A DNA stretch of 64,000 nucleotides from Sphingobium jiangsuense (GTDB taxonomy: Bacteria > Pseudomonadota > Alphaproteobacteria > Sphingomonadales > Sphingomonadaceae). The notes beneath the pieces are model-generated. The model saw only the letters and a list, made by a program, of their open reading frames with translations. It was not told the origin of the DNA and did no database searches. The stretch is taken from contig NZ_JACIDT010000003.1 in the NCBI RefSeq assembly GCF_014196495.1, positions 248,001 to 312,000 on the forward strand, written 5' to 3'. Both the position numbers and the translations under genes were made by a program. This document shows, piece after piece, positions 37,105 through 43,988 of this stretch (the first letter of the stretch is position 1; each line of letters opens with the position of its first letter).

Positions 37105-37336
37105 GGATTGCCACGGATCGCCACCAACGTGTGATGGACATGAACCTCACGTCCCCAAAGGCGTCATATACCTTCAGCACATCGTCAAAATCGGCGGGTA
37201 GGTCGTCGCCGCCAATCGACACCCCAGTTCGGTAAAAGCGCGCACGCTCATAGCTAGGACTTGCCCTGAGATACCAACCCCAAAGCTGATACCATTTTGC
37301 GTCCTCACTGAGGATTGACAGGTGCTTTTCCGACAT
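37105..37336 (-). pseudogene. 5' part of the IS21-split unidentified gene
   Basis: N-terminal 77 codons, starting MSEKHLSILSEDAKWYQLWG and running through YERARFYRTGVSIGGDDLPADFDDVLKVYD to RWWRSVAI before the insertion. As it stands the frame reads a few codons into the IS (to 37082) and stops. See 33968-34605 for the rest. Aromatic-rich and acidic; no family recognised. Its start lies 120 bp from the divergent gene at 37456. Confidence 0.7.
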
Positions 37337-37455
37337 CAGAGGTTGGCTTTTTTATCCAAAATGATCTTGTCATTCACCTATCAGGACAACCGTGACGTAT
37401 CAACTCCTCACCACGCCGCACGGTGCCGCGTTGGAAAATAAGGACTTTGATTGTT

Positions 37456-38520
37456 ATGGTTACTATTAATTTTGACGAACTGAAGAAGCTGGTCACTGAT
37501 TTCCGCGAGGTTCGCCTTGCTGACGACCAGCAGAAAATGGGGAAGTTTGAGGTCGCTGGTCAGGCGGTTCTCTACAGCCAGATTGCAGAAGCGTATCGCA
37601 TCGGCCTGATCCTCATGGAACACAAGAATGCCATGATGTTCATCAACCTGATGAAGTCGCACAACATGGTCGATCAGGCCACGAAGTACGGCAACAACAA
37701 TTACACCAACAGGTGGTTGTTCGTTACCAAGCTACTCTACGGCTCGTGGGAAGAAAAGACGATTTCTAAAACCATCTTTCATGTTTGGCAGCATGATCGT
37801 TCTTCGGAAAAGTATGCCAACGTCCTTCGCCACCTTGAGGAATTGGAAAAGAAGCCTGAGGAAGTCGCGGGCTTCATCCCGACCTTTGAATACACGAACA
37901 AGGAGGGGATCACTGTTCGCAAGCTACAGGGGCTTGAGGTTGCGGATCGTGAGGCGAATGCCCGTGACGGTAGCAAGCCTGACACCAGCGATCAGCTTCA
38001 GTTGGGCACCAGCCGCTCGGAACCTGACGTGATGGGTATCCCGCTCCCCGCCGAACTTGATCCGACGATTGGATACGGCTCCTGCTTCTTCAAGGTCGAA
38101 AACAAGCAGATGATTATCTTTGGTGCGACGAAGCTGGAAGAAGGCGAGTTCAAGAAGCTGGCAATCGCTCGCGGCAAGGTCATCAAGAAGCGCGACGACG
38201 ATCTCTCTAAGGCCGCTGATGCAGTCTCGGCCACCACGGAAGCGGATCGCAAAGCCGTCACGAAGTTGGTTGTTCAAGAACCCAAGTTGGCAGCATTGAA
38301 GAAGAAGCTTTTGGCTGATCCTGATTACGCGGCCTACATCATCGACGCTGAGAAGGAGGCCAAGAAGAACAGCGGCCGCGTGAGGGACGCGCAGAAAAAG
38401 AAGCAGGACGTTGCGTTCATGGAATTGGTGCTTCCTGACAGCTCGGAGGCGGGACCAGTCGCTAAATCCAAGCCTAAGATTGCCTTGGTCAAGCGTAAAG
38501 CAAATGAGGTGACGGCCTAA
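37456..38520 (+). CDS. Unidentified 354-residue island protein
   Basis: Starts MVTINFDELKKLVTDFREVR. The N-terminal half is globular (SQIAEAYRIGLILMEHKNAM, NNNYTNRWLFVTKLLYGSWE, HVWQHDRSSEKYANVLRHLEELEKKPEEVAGFIP); the C-terminal third is highly charged and probably coiled coil (KVIKKRDDDLSKAADAVSATTEADRK, DAEKEAKKNSGRVRDAQKKKQ). No known domain is recognised. The start is chosen at M12 of the open frame, with AAGGA upstream. It overlaps the next gene by TAATG, so both are one operon that ends at a strong terminator after a mini-ORF. Confidence 0.7.
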   Translation: MVTINFDELKKLVTDFREVRLADDQQKMGKFEVAGQAVLYSQIAEAYRIGLILMEHKNAMMFINLMKSHNMVDQATKYGNNNYTNRWLFVTKLLYGSWEEKTISKTIFHVWQHDRSSEKYANVLRHLEELEKKPEEVAGFIPTFEYTNKEGITVRKLQGLEVADREANARDGSKPDTSDQLQLGTSRSEPDVMGIPLPAELDPTIGYGSCFFKVENKQMIIFGATKLEEGEFKKLAIARGKVIKKRDDDLSKAADAVSATTEADRKAVTKLVVQEPKLAALKKKLLADPDYAAYIIDAEKEAKKNSGRVRDAQKKKQDVAFMELVLPDSSEAGPVAKSKPKIALVKRKANEVTA

Positions 38521-38852
38521 TGCGCGGCAACTCGATTTCCGTCCCTTTTCAGGGTGACGAGCTTGACCAGCGGGTTGTCGGCCAGCTGGATCATCTCAAA
38601 TCGAAAGGCAGGCAATGTCTGGTGGTCGGCTTTATGATTGGCGGCGAGGTGGGGGTCTATTCCCTCACCAACCTGTCCAAGGGCGGCTGGGCAGAAAATG
38701 CCATTGAGTGGTTCCATGCCAAGCGGCATGAATTCTGCGCCAAGGTCAACCAGCCTAACAAGCCTATCGACGTTCTTTGGCGGGGCCATAAGCTCAACTG
38801 GCTAGACAGGGAAATGTTCGAGGATGCCGTCACGATGTCGTTAGACGGCTAA
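38520..38852 (+). CDS. Unidentified 110-residue island protein
   Basis: Starts by overlap with the stop of the previous gene (TAATG). Soluble alpha/beta-looking sequence: ISVPFQGDELDQRVVGQLDHL, CLVVGFMIGGEVGVYSLTN, EWFHAKRHEFCAKVNQPNKPIDVLWRGH. No recognised family. The tight coupling indicates that it works with the 354-residue protein. Confidence 0.7.
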   Translation: MRGNSISVPFQGDELDQRVVGQLDHLKSKGRQCLVVGFMIGGEVGVYSLTNLSKGGWAENAIEWFHAKRHEFCAKVNQPNKPIDVLWRGHKLNWLDREMFEDAVTMSLDG

Positions 38853-38903
38853 AAGCCCTGCAACCTGTCACCGCGTCAGTGTGGCAGCACATATTTACCC
38901 ACG

Positions 38904-38973
38904 GAGGGCGCTATGCCTTACGGTGATGGTTGGTAAGACGCCCTCACGGTTCGCCGTGGGGGCGTTTTCGTTT
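38904..38973 (+). promoter_or_regulatory. Mini-ORF plus mutually exclusive hairpins and terminator (attenuator-like)
   Basis: A seven-codon ORF, MPYGDGW (38913-38936), follows GGAGG. ACGCCCTCACGG (38938-38949) then pairs with CCGTGGGGGCGT (38954-38965) around a TTCG loop, 12 pairs with one wobble, followed by TTTTCGTTT: a strong terminator. GAGGGCG (38904-38910), which contains the mini-ORF ribosome-binding site, can instead pair with CGCCCTC (38939-38945) of the terminator's 5' arm. Confidence 0.6.
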
Positions 38974-38978
38974 GCCCA

Positions 38979-38993
38979 CCCACTAATAGTGGG
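38979..38993 (+). repeat. Island dyad motif, copy 5
   Basis: CCCACTAATAGTGGG, a perfect 15-bp dyad around a central A. CGCCGTGATC (38997-39006) next to it is the reverse complement of the GATCACGGCG beside copy 4, so the 33950-39006 block has inverted borders. Confidence 0.65.
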
Positions 38994-39118
38994 CCACGCC
39001 GTGATCTGGGATTATCTACATAGTAAATTACCGTGCCTGATCGGCGTCGACATCGCGCTCGGTGGATATATGTGGGTAGAATGGGAGTCTGCCTTCCAGA
39101 TCGAAGGCCGATTGGCGA

Positions 39119-39334
39119 TTAGTTCGGCTGCTGTCGCTTCTGTAGCTGCCCAATGTAGCTGTCTCTGCGGGCGCGCTCCATCTCCCTACGGCGCTTGTGC
39201 TGGTCTTTCACGGATCGCAGGGCCTTTTTCGCCATATCGACCTCGCGCTTTTTGGCCGTCTCAAGCGATTGTTCAGGCGTCATAGGTTTGCGGGGCTTCT
39301 TGGGCTTGGTTGTGGCAAATTCGTAAAATCTCAT
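39119..39334 (-). CDS. Small very basic hypothetical protein, 71 residues
   Basis: MRFYEFATTKPKKPRKPMTP then EQSLETAKKREVDMAKKALR and a C-terminal helix rich in Arg/Lys/Glu (KDQHKRRREMERARRDSYIGQL). Probably one long helix after a basic N-terminal tail, as in small DNA- or RNA-binding proteins. The start at 39334 is one of two in-frame choices; the frame opens to 39673 but that part overlaps the SNase gene in antisense. The function is unknown. Confidence 0.45.
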   Translation of the reverse strand: MRFYEFATTKPKKPRKPMTPEQSLETAKKREVDMAKKALRSVKDQHKRRREMERARRDSYIGQLQKRQQPN

Positions 39335-39376
39335 GCCGTATTTATGTATCACGGATTGCAGACTAGGTTCGCGGAA

Positions 39377-39889
39377 ATGAGATACCATAAACAACGACAG
39401 CCCAACGTCATTCCCTTGCGTCCAGGGAAGCGCAAAACAGATTTCAGACCATATGCCATCATTGTGGTGCTGTTCGTGGCGGTGTTCTGTGCCGTATTTT
39501 TCTGGCCCACTGGATCGACCAGCATGGCGGAGCCATTGGTATCCAGCAGTGGCTTTCAATGTCAGGTGAGTAGCATCACGGATGGAGACACGCTCCGCTG
39601 TTCCGATGGGACGAGAGTTCGCCTTCACGCTGTTGCTGCTCGAGAGAAGGACGAAACCTGTAGTCCGGGTCATCCTTGCCCCTCAGCATCAGGCGCATCC
39701 GCCACGGCAAAACTGACTGAGTTGACAAGTGGTCAAACGCTTCGATGCGAACAGACTGGAACCAGTTACAACCGCGTGACGGCCATCTGTCGCAACGAGG
39801 CAAACGTCGAGATAAACTGCGCCATGGTTCAAAGCGGCACCACCGTCATTTGGCCGAAATTCAACGACCAGCGACGTATCTGCGGATAA
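39377..39889 (+). CDS. Membrane-anchored SNase-like (thermonuclease fold) protein
   Basis: 170 residues: a basic cytosolic start MRYHKQRQPNVIPLRPGKRK, one transmembrane helix (YAIIVVLFVAVFCAVFFW), then a periplasmic SNase-like OB-fold: QVSSITDGDTLRCSDGTRVRLHAVAARE, later CPSASGASATAKLTELTSGQTLRCEQ and AMVQSGTTVIW. The DGDTL motif is intact, but the usual RL-GIDAPE motif reads RLHAVAAREKDE, so the catalytic residues may be altered. Six or more cysteines in the periplasmic part suggest disulfides. It may be a nuclease or a binding protein. Promoter and regulation are not seen. Confidence 0.75.
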   Translation: MRYHKQRQPNVIPLRPGKRKTDFRPYAIIVVLFVAVFCAVFFWPTGSTSMAEPLVSSSGFQCQVSSITDGDTLRCSDGTRVRLHAVAAREKDETCSPGHPCPSASGASATAKLTELTSGQTLRCEQTGTSYNRVTAICRNEANVEINCAMVQSGTTVIWPKFNDQRRICG

Positions 39890-39893
39890 CACG

Positions 39894-40004
39894 ATGAGGC
39901 GCTTACTGTTTTGGACTGAGGTTATCGTCGTTGCGGCGTTGGTGCTTTGGGGGTTCGTTCAAATGGCGCTGTCCCTTGGGCGCACGCTTTGGAACGCCCT
40001 TTGA
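39894..40004 (+). CDS. 36-residue single-span membrane peptide
   Basis: Starts 4 bases after the SNase stop: MRRLLFWTEVIVVAALVLWG followed by FVQMALSLGRTLWNAL. Two arginines then one hydrophobic helix. The tight spacing after the SNase gene supports expression as the next gene of the same unit. It is too short for a family assignment and lies 67 bp from attR. Confidence 0.45.
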   Translation: MRRLLFWTEVIVVAALVLWGFVQMALSLGRTLWNAL

Positions 40005-40049
40005 AATCGCAGATTTCTGCGGATTTTGGGCAGAATATTTTTCAGTCTA

Positions 40050-40095
40050 CATATATTACGGCTTGCGTGCAACTGATCGCGGCGATGAACCCTTG
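40050..40095. other. attR of the comM island
   Basis: Junction at CA (40070-40071): the island end ATTACGGCTTGCGTG is followed by comM coding sequence ACTGATCGCGGCGATGAACCC. Joining both island ends gives an attP in which TTGCG and CGCAA flank TGCAGCC symmetrically around the core. Confidence 0.8.
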
Positions 40096-40567
40096 CCGCT
40101 GCGGCCATCTGGGCGACGTCGCGCTCGCCTGTTCCCGCGCGCCCCGTTGCGGCGCGGATTATCAGGCGAAGTTGTCCGGCCCGCTGCTCGACCGGATCGA
40201 CATGCATGTCGAGGTCCAGCCGGTCAGCGCCGCCGACCTGATGCTGCCGCCGCCCGCCGAAGGATCGGTCGAGGTGGCGCGCCGGGTCGCGGCGGCGCGG
40301 GATATCCAGTCCGCCCGCTATGGCGGCAGCGGCATACGCACCAATGCGGAGGCCGACGGCGCGGTGCTGGAAGAGGTCGCCACGCCCGACGAGGCCGGGC
40401 GGCGCCTGCTGGCCGACGCGGCGGCGGCGATGCGGCTATCCGCGCGATCCTACAGCCGGGTGCTGCGGGTGGCGCGGACCATCGCCGATCTGGAAGGGGC
40501 GGAGCGCATCGGCCGCGGCCATATCGCCGAGGCGCTGAGCTATCGTCCGCGCCCGGCCGGGGGATAG
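40072..40567 (+). pseudogene. comM: comM (yifB) 3' part, displaced by the island
   Basis: Encodes the last 165 residues of ComM: LIAAMNPCRCGHLGD (conserved cysteine cluster and sensor region), then GPLLDRIDMHVEVQPV, SARSYSRVLRVARTIADLEG and IAEALSYRP, the Mg-chelatase C-terminal helical domain. It is in frame with 25420-26432 when joined at the CA core. An island-derived ATG at 39947 could give a 206-residue chimeric C-terminal fragment lacking Walker motifs, which should not be functional. Confidence 0.95.
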
Positions 40568-40716
40568 GCCATTTTGTATCCCATGGATACAGGATGCAAG
40601 ATTCGCATGTGCATCTGCAACTTTTGCGATTGCTCCGAATGCTGCGCTGCAACAGGGTAAAGGCGAAAAAACAAGAACAAGGGTGTTTGTCTGGCATTCA
40701 AATGAGGAGATTTCCT

Positions 40717-41028
40717 ATGCGAATGCTTTCTGTCCTTTCCATTGCAGCCGCTTCGGTCGTCGCGTCCCTCGCTGCCCCCGCCATTGCCGAAACCCCGGAT
40801 TCGGGTTCCTTCAAGCATGGCGGCTATACCTATGTGTACAAGATGCAGCAGGTCGGCGAGGCGCAGGTGATTTCCGGCCATCGCTATCCCGGCGGCGCGG
40901 CCTTTTCGCTGCGCGTGCGCGACGGCAAGGTGTCCGGCGTGTCCAACGGCGTTGCCGTGAGCTTCGACGTCTCGGACGCGGCCGGCGCCGCCACCGGCGC
41001 GAAGCCCGCCATGCTCAGCATGCGCTGA
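40717..41028 (+). CDS. Exported hypothetical protein, 103 residues
   Basis: Sec signal peptide (MRMLSVLSIAAASVVASLAA, cleavage at AIA-ET), then a small beta-rich domain: SGSFKHGGYTYVYKMQQVGEAQVISGHRYPGGAAFSLRVRDGKVSG. The GG-Y-Y pattern is seen in short periplasmic sphingomonad proteins of unknown function. GAGGAGATTTCCT precedes ATG 40717. It is monocistronic and ends at a strong terminator. Confidence 0.75.
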   Translation: MRMLSVLSIAAASVVASLAAPAIAETPDSGSFKHGGYTYVYKMQQVGEAQVISGHRYPGGAAFSLRVRDGKVSGVSNGVAVSFDVSDAAGAATGAKPAMLSMR

Positions 41029-41041
41029 TATCGGGGAAAGG

Positions 41042-41082
41042 CCGCGCCGGAGGGGATAGGCCCTCTCCGGCGCGGTCTTTTT
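41042..41082. terminator. Bidirectional-looking terminator
   Basis: CCGCGCCGGAG (41042-41052) pairs with CTCCGGCGCGG (41065-41075), followed by TCTTTTT on the plus strand. It sits between convergent genes (exported protein and alcohol dehydrogenase). Confidence 0.85.
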
Positions 41083-41090
41083 CATGCCTG

Positions 41091-42209
41091 TCAGGCGGCC
41101 GCCATACGCAGCACCGGCTTCACCACCTCGCCGCGCTCGCTGGCCTCGATCGCCTCGTTGATCGCGTCGAAATCGAAATAGCGGATCAGCCGGTCGAACG
41201 GGAAGCGGCCCTGCTGATGATAGCGGATCATCTCCGGGATGAAGCCGTCAAGGTCGCTGTCGCCGCCCAATATGCCCATCACCGTGCGCCCGCTGCCCAT
41301 GAACTCGGCCTCATTGAAGGCGAGCATGTCGGTGGGGGCGGAGGCGCCGACCATGCCCAGCACGCCCTTGGGCGCAAGCAGCGCGAACAGATCCTCGATC
41401 ACCTTGTTGATGCCGGTGGTGTCGAACGCATAGCCCAGCCCCTTCGGGCACAGGTCCCTGATCCTGCCCATCGCGTCGTCCTTCGCGTTGAAGACGTGGG
41501 TGGCGCCCAGTTCCTTCGCCAGTTCGAGGCGGCTGTCGTGCACGTCGACGGCGATGATCGGATCGGCCCCGGCGATCTTCGCGGCCATGACGGCGGCGAT
41601 GCCAACGGTACCCGCGCCGACGATGGCGATCGGCAGGCCGGCGCGCACCTTCATCGCCCGCAGCACCGCGCCCGCGCCGGTCATCAGCCCGCACCCCAGC
41701 GGCGCCAGCCGTTCGAGCGGCAGGTCGGCGGCGTCCTCCGGCACCACCACCGCGTTGCGCTCATGGGCGATCGCATGGGTGGCGAAGGAGGATTGGCCGA
41801 AGAAATTGCCGTTCATCGGCGCATCGCCCTGGAACAGGGTCGGGCTGCCGTCCGGGCGCACGCCCGACCAGTTGTTGGGGAAGAATTCATAGCAATAGGT
41901 CGGCGCGTCGATCTCGCAACTGGGGCAATGGCCGCAGCTGTTGAAACTCATGATCACGCGGTCGCCGGGCTTGATGCTGGTGACGCCGCTGCCGACCTGC
42001 TCGACGATCCCCGCGCCTTCATGGCCCAGCACGATGGGCAGGGGCACCGGCAATTGCCGGTCGCGCACGGCGAGGTCGGTGTGGCAGATGCCGCAGGCGA
42101 CGATGCGCACCAGCACCTCGTCGGCGCGCAGGCTGTCGAGCCGCACATCCTCTATGGCGAACGGGTGGTCCTGGCCACGGCAGATGGCGGCGCGGGCGGT
42201 AATGGTCAT
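41091..42209 (-). CDS. Zinc-dependent aryl/benzyl-alcohol dehydrogenase-like MDR enzyme
   Basis: 372 residues, medium-chain dehydrogenase. Catalytic zinc site: CGICHTD and GHEGAG; structural zinc site C-x2-C-x2-C-x7-C in [19 protein letters not shown]-binding [16 protein letters not shown] with acidic VDVHDSRL, indicating NAD preference. It resembles XylB-type benzyl alcohol and aryl-alcohol dehydrogenases, which fits its place in a cluster with ligW and an aromatic-acid transporter. The substrate is inferred from context only. Confidence 0.85.
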   Translation of the reverse strand: MTITARAAICRGQDHPFAIEDVRLDSLRADEVLVRIVACGICHTDLAVRDRQLPVPLPIVLGHEGAGIVEQVGSGVTSIKPGDRVIMSFNSCGHCPSCEIDAPTYCYEFFPNNWSGVRPDGSPTLFQGDAPMNGNFFGQSSFATHAIAHERNAVVVPEDAADLPLERLAPLGCGLMTGAGAVLRAMKVRAGLPIAIVGAGTVGIAAVMAAKIAGADPIIAVDVHDSRLELAKELGATHVFNAKDDAMGRIRDLCPKGLGYAFDTTGINKVIEDLFALLAPKGVLGMVGASAPTDMLAFNEAEFMGSGRTVMGILGGDSDLDGFIPEMIRYHQQGRFPFDRLIRYFDFDAINEAIEASERGEVVKPVLRMAAA

Positions 42210-42541
42210 GATAGCCTCTCGATAGGATTGGATGGGCCGGGGACCCGCGCAACCTGTCCCAACCGGCGGCCAAGGGCAAGGGCGTTGCGGCGAAAAGGAA
42301 AGCCGGACATTCCCTCCCCACCATTCGGGCTGAGCTTGTCGAAGGGCTCAGGGCGAACGGGTGTGAGAGAGTGGTGCACCCGCTTGTCCGCAAAGGATAT
42401 AATCGTCCTTTCGTCGGCGAGCGATTGCAGTTGGCGGCTGAATTGATATGATGCATAACCGTAACAACCGGAGAATGCGCGCGGCGCCTCCCTCGCAAGG
42501 GGCAGGAGCCTGCGCGCCCATGGCAATGGGGGAGGAAGAGC
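42210..42541. other. Divergent promoter region between dehydrogenase and MFS genes
   Basis: No gene. It contains a REP-like palindrome (42323-42361), an AT-richer part near 42395-42460 with likely promoters, and a ribosome-binding site GGGGGAGGAAGAGC directly before ATG 42542. Confidence 0.5.
42323..42361. repeat. REP-like palindrome
   Basis: ATTCGGGCTGAGCTTGTCGAAGG followed by GCTCAGGGCGAACGGG; same family as 7964-8001 and 19628-19714. Confidence 0.75.
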
Positions 42542-43867
42542 ATGTCCCGTGGATCGGACCCGCGCCGGATCATCGACGACGCGCCGCTGTCGCGGCTTCA
42601 ACTGGTGGCGATCGCCATCGCCGTCGGGCTGAACGCGCTCGATGGCTTCGACGTGCTGTCGATCAGCTTCGCCGCCCCCGGCATCGCGAAGGAATGGAAT
42701 ATCGACCGCGCGGCGCTGGGCGTCGTGCTGTCGATGGAGCTGATCGGCATGGCGGTGGGATCGGTGCTGTTCGGCGGCATCGCCGACCGGATCGGCCGCC
42801 GCAAGACGATCCTGACCTGCCTTGTCGTCATGGCGTTCGGCATGGCGATGGTGCCGTGGGCGAGCGGGATATTCCAGCTTTCCTGCTGGCGGGTGCTGAC
42901 CGGCCTCGGCATCGGCGGCATGCTGGCCGCGACGGCGGCGATCACGGCGGAGTTCGCCAACCGCAAACGGCGCAACCTGGCGCTGGCGATCATGACGATC
43001 GGCTATCCCATCGGCGCGGTGATCGGCGGGATGATCTCGGCGGTGCTGCTCGCCCATTATGACTGGCGCGCGGTGTTCGTCTTCGGCGCGGCGGTGACGA
43101 TCTGCTTTCTGCCGCTGGTGCTGTTCCTCGTGCCCGAACCAGTCCATTTCCTGCTGGTGCGGCGCGACGGCGGCACGCTCGACCGCGTCAACCGGCTGAT
43201 GCGGCGGATGGGGCACCAGCCCGTCGCGGAGCTGCCGCCGGTGACGCGGGACGAGGAGAAATCCTCGATCGCGGACATATTGAAGCCCGGCCTCCTCGCC
43301 ACCACGCTGCTGGTGACGACCGCCTATTTCATGCACATCGTCACCTTCTATTTCATCCTGAAATGGGCGCCCAAGATCGTCGTCGACATGGGTTATGTCC
43401 CGGCCGATGCGGCGGGCGTGCTGGTGTGGGCGAATATCGGCGGCGCGCTGGGCGGCGGCATCTTCGGCCTCCTATCGCAGCGCTTCCCGCTGCGGGGGAT
43501 GACGATGCTGGTGCTGCTGGCGTCCTTCGGCATGGTGACGTTGTTCGGCGCGGTCGGGGTCACGACGCTGCAAGGGCTGTCGCTGCTCGCCTTTGCCGCC
43601 GGGCTGTTCACCAACAGCGGCGTGGTGGGCCTCTACACCATCTTCGCCCATGCCTTCCCGACCCATGCGCGCGGCACGGGAACCGGCTTCGCGATCGGCG
43701 TCGGGCGCGGGGGCGCGGCGCTTTCGCCGATATTGGCGGGCGTGCTGTTCCAGGCGGGCTTCGCCCTGCCCGTCGTCGCGGCGGCGCTGGGCGCGGGTTC
43801 GCTGGTCGCCGCGCTGGCGCTGATGGGGGTGAAGCTGCGCAACGGGGACGGCAGCAAGCACGCCTGA
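42542..43867 (+). CDS. MFS transporter, aromatic acid:H+ symporter (AAHS) type
   Basis: 441 residues, 12 predicted helices. AAHS features: LNALDGFDVLSISFAAPGI in helix 1 (D-G-x-D motif), GGIADRIGRRKTIL in loop 2-3, and the charged loop after helix 6 (LVRRDGGTLDRVNRLMRRMG). The family imports hydroxylated or methoxylated benzoates such as protocatechuate and vanillate. Next to LigW it probably brings in 5-carboxyvanillate or a related lignin-derived acid. The long ribosome-binding purine run before ATG 42542 supports this start. Confidence 0.88.
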   Translation: MSRGSDPRRIIDDAPLSRLQLVAIAIAVGLNALDGFDVLSISFAAPGIAKEWNIDRAALGVVLSMELIGMAVGSVLFGGIADRIGRRKTILTCLVVMAFGMAMVPWASGIFQLSCWRVLTGLGIGGMLAATAAITAEFANRKRRNLALAIMTIGYPIGAVIGGMISAVLLAHYDWRAVFVFGAAVTICFLPLVLFLVPEPVHFLLVRRDGGTLDRVNRLMRRMGHQPVAELPPVTRDEEKSSIADILKPGLLATTLLVTTAYFMHIVTFYFILKWAPKIVVDMGYVPADAAGVLVWANIGGALGGGIFGLLSQRFPLRGMTMLVLLASFGMVTLFGAVGVTTLQGLSLLAFAAGLFTNSGVVGLYTIFAHAFPTHARGTGTGFAIGVGRGGAALSPILAGVLFQAGFALPVVAAALGAGSLVAALALMGVKLRNGDGSKHA

Positions 43868-43988
43868 ACCGGGCCGGTCGTATCGCCTCCCATCGCCGCC
43901 TTTCGGGAAGGCGCGAATTGAAACGGCGCCGGTCCGGGGCTATCCCTTGCCCTTCGGTGCAACGCCGCGCGTCTGGAAGGAGCGAAGG

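Larger units (their letters stand above)
34606..37111. repeat. 7-bp target-site duplication GGATTGC flanking the IS21-family element
   Basis: GGATTGC is at 34606-34612 and again at 37105-37111, immediately outside the terminal TGTTGATTG / CAATCAACA ends. This shows a simple insertion not followed by rearrangement. Confidence 0.85.
26433..40071. mobile_element. 13.6-kb integrative island in comM, serine-integrase type
   Basis: Bounded by attL and attR with a shared CA core; length 13639 bp. It carries a large serine integrase at the left end, a His-Xaa-Ser peptide-modification system, a small resolvase, an IS21-family insertion and several unidentified genes, and it has visibly lower GC and more even codon use than the flanks. 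No phage structural, replication or conjugation genes are recognisable, so it looks like a non-conjugative genomic island or satellite that may use the host or other elements for transfer. Excision would restore comM exactly in frame. Confidence 0.9.

Noticed and set aside
39335..39673. N-terminal extension of the 71-residue minus-strand protein
   Set aside because: Lies antisense over the SNase gene, whose membrane helix and DGDTL motif are clearly coding.
26433..40071. Island as an intact prophage or conjugative element
   Set aside because: No capsid, terminase, portal, relaxase or type IV secretion genes are recognisable.
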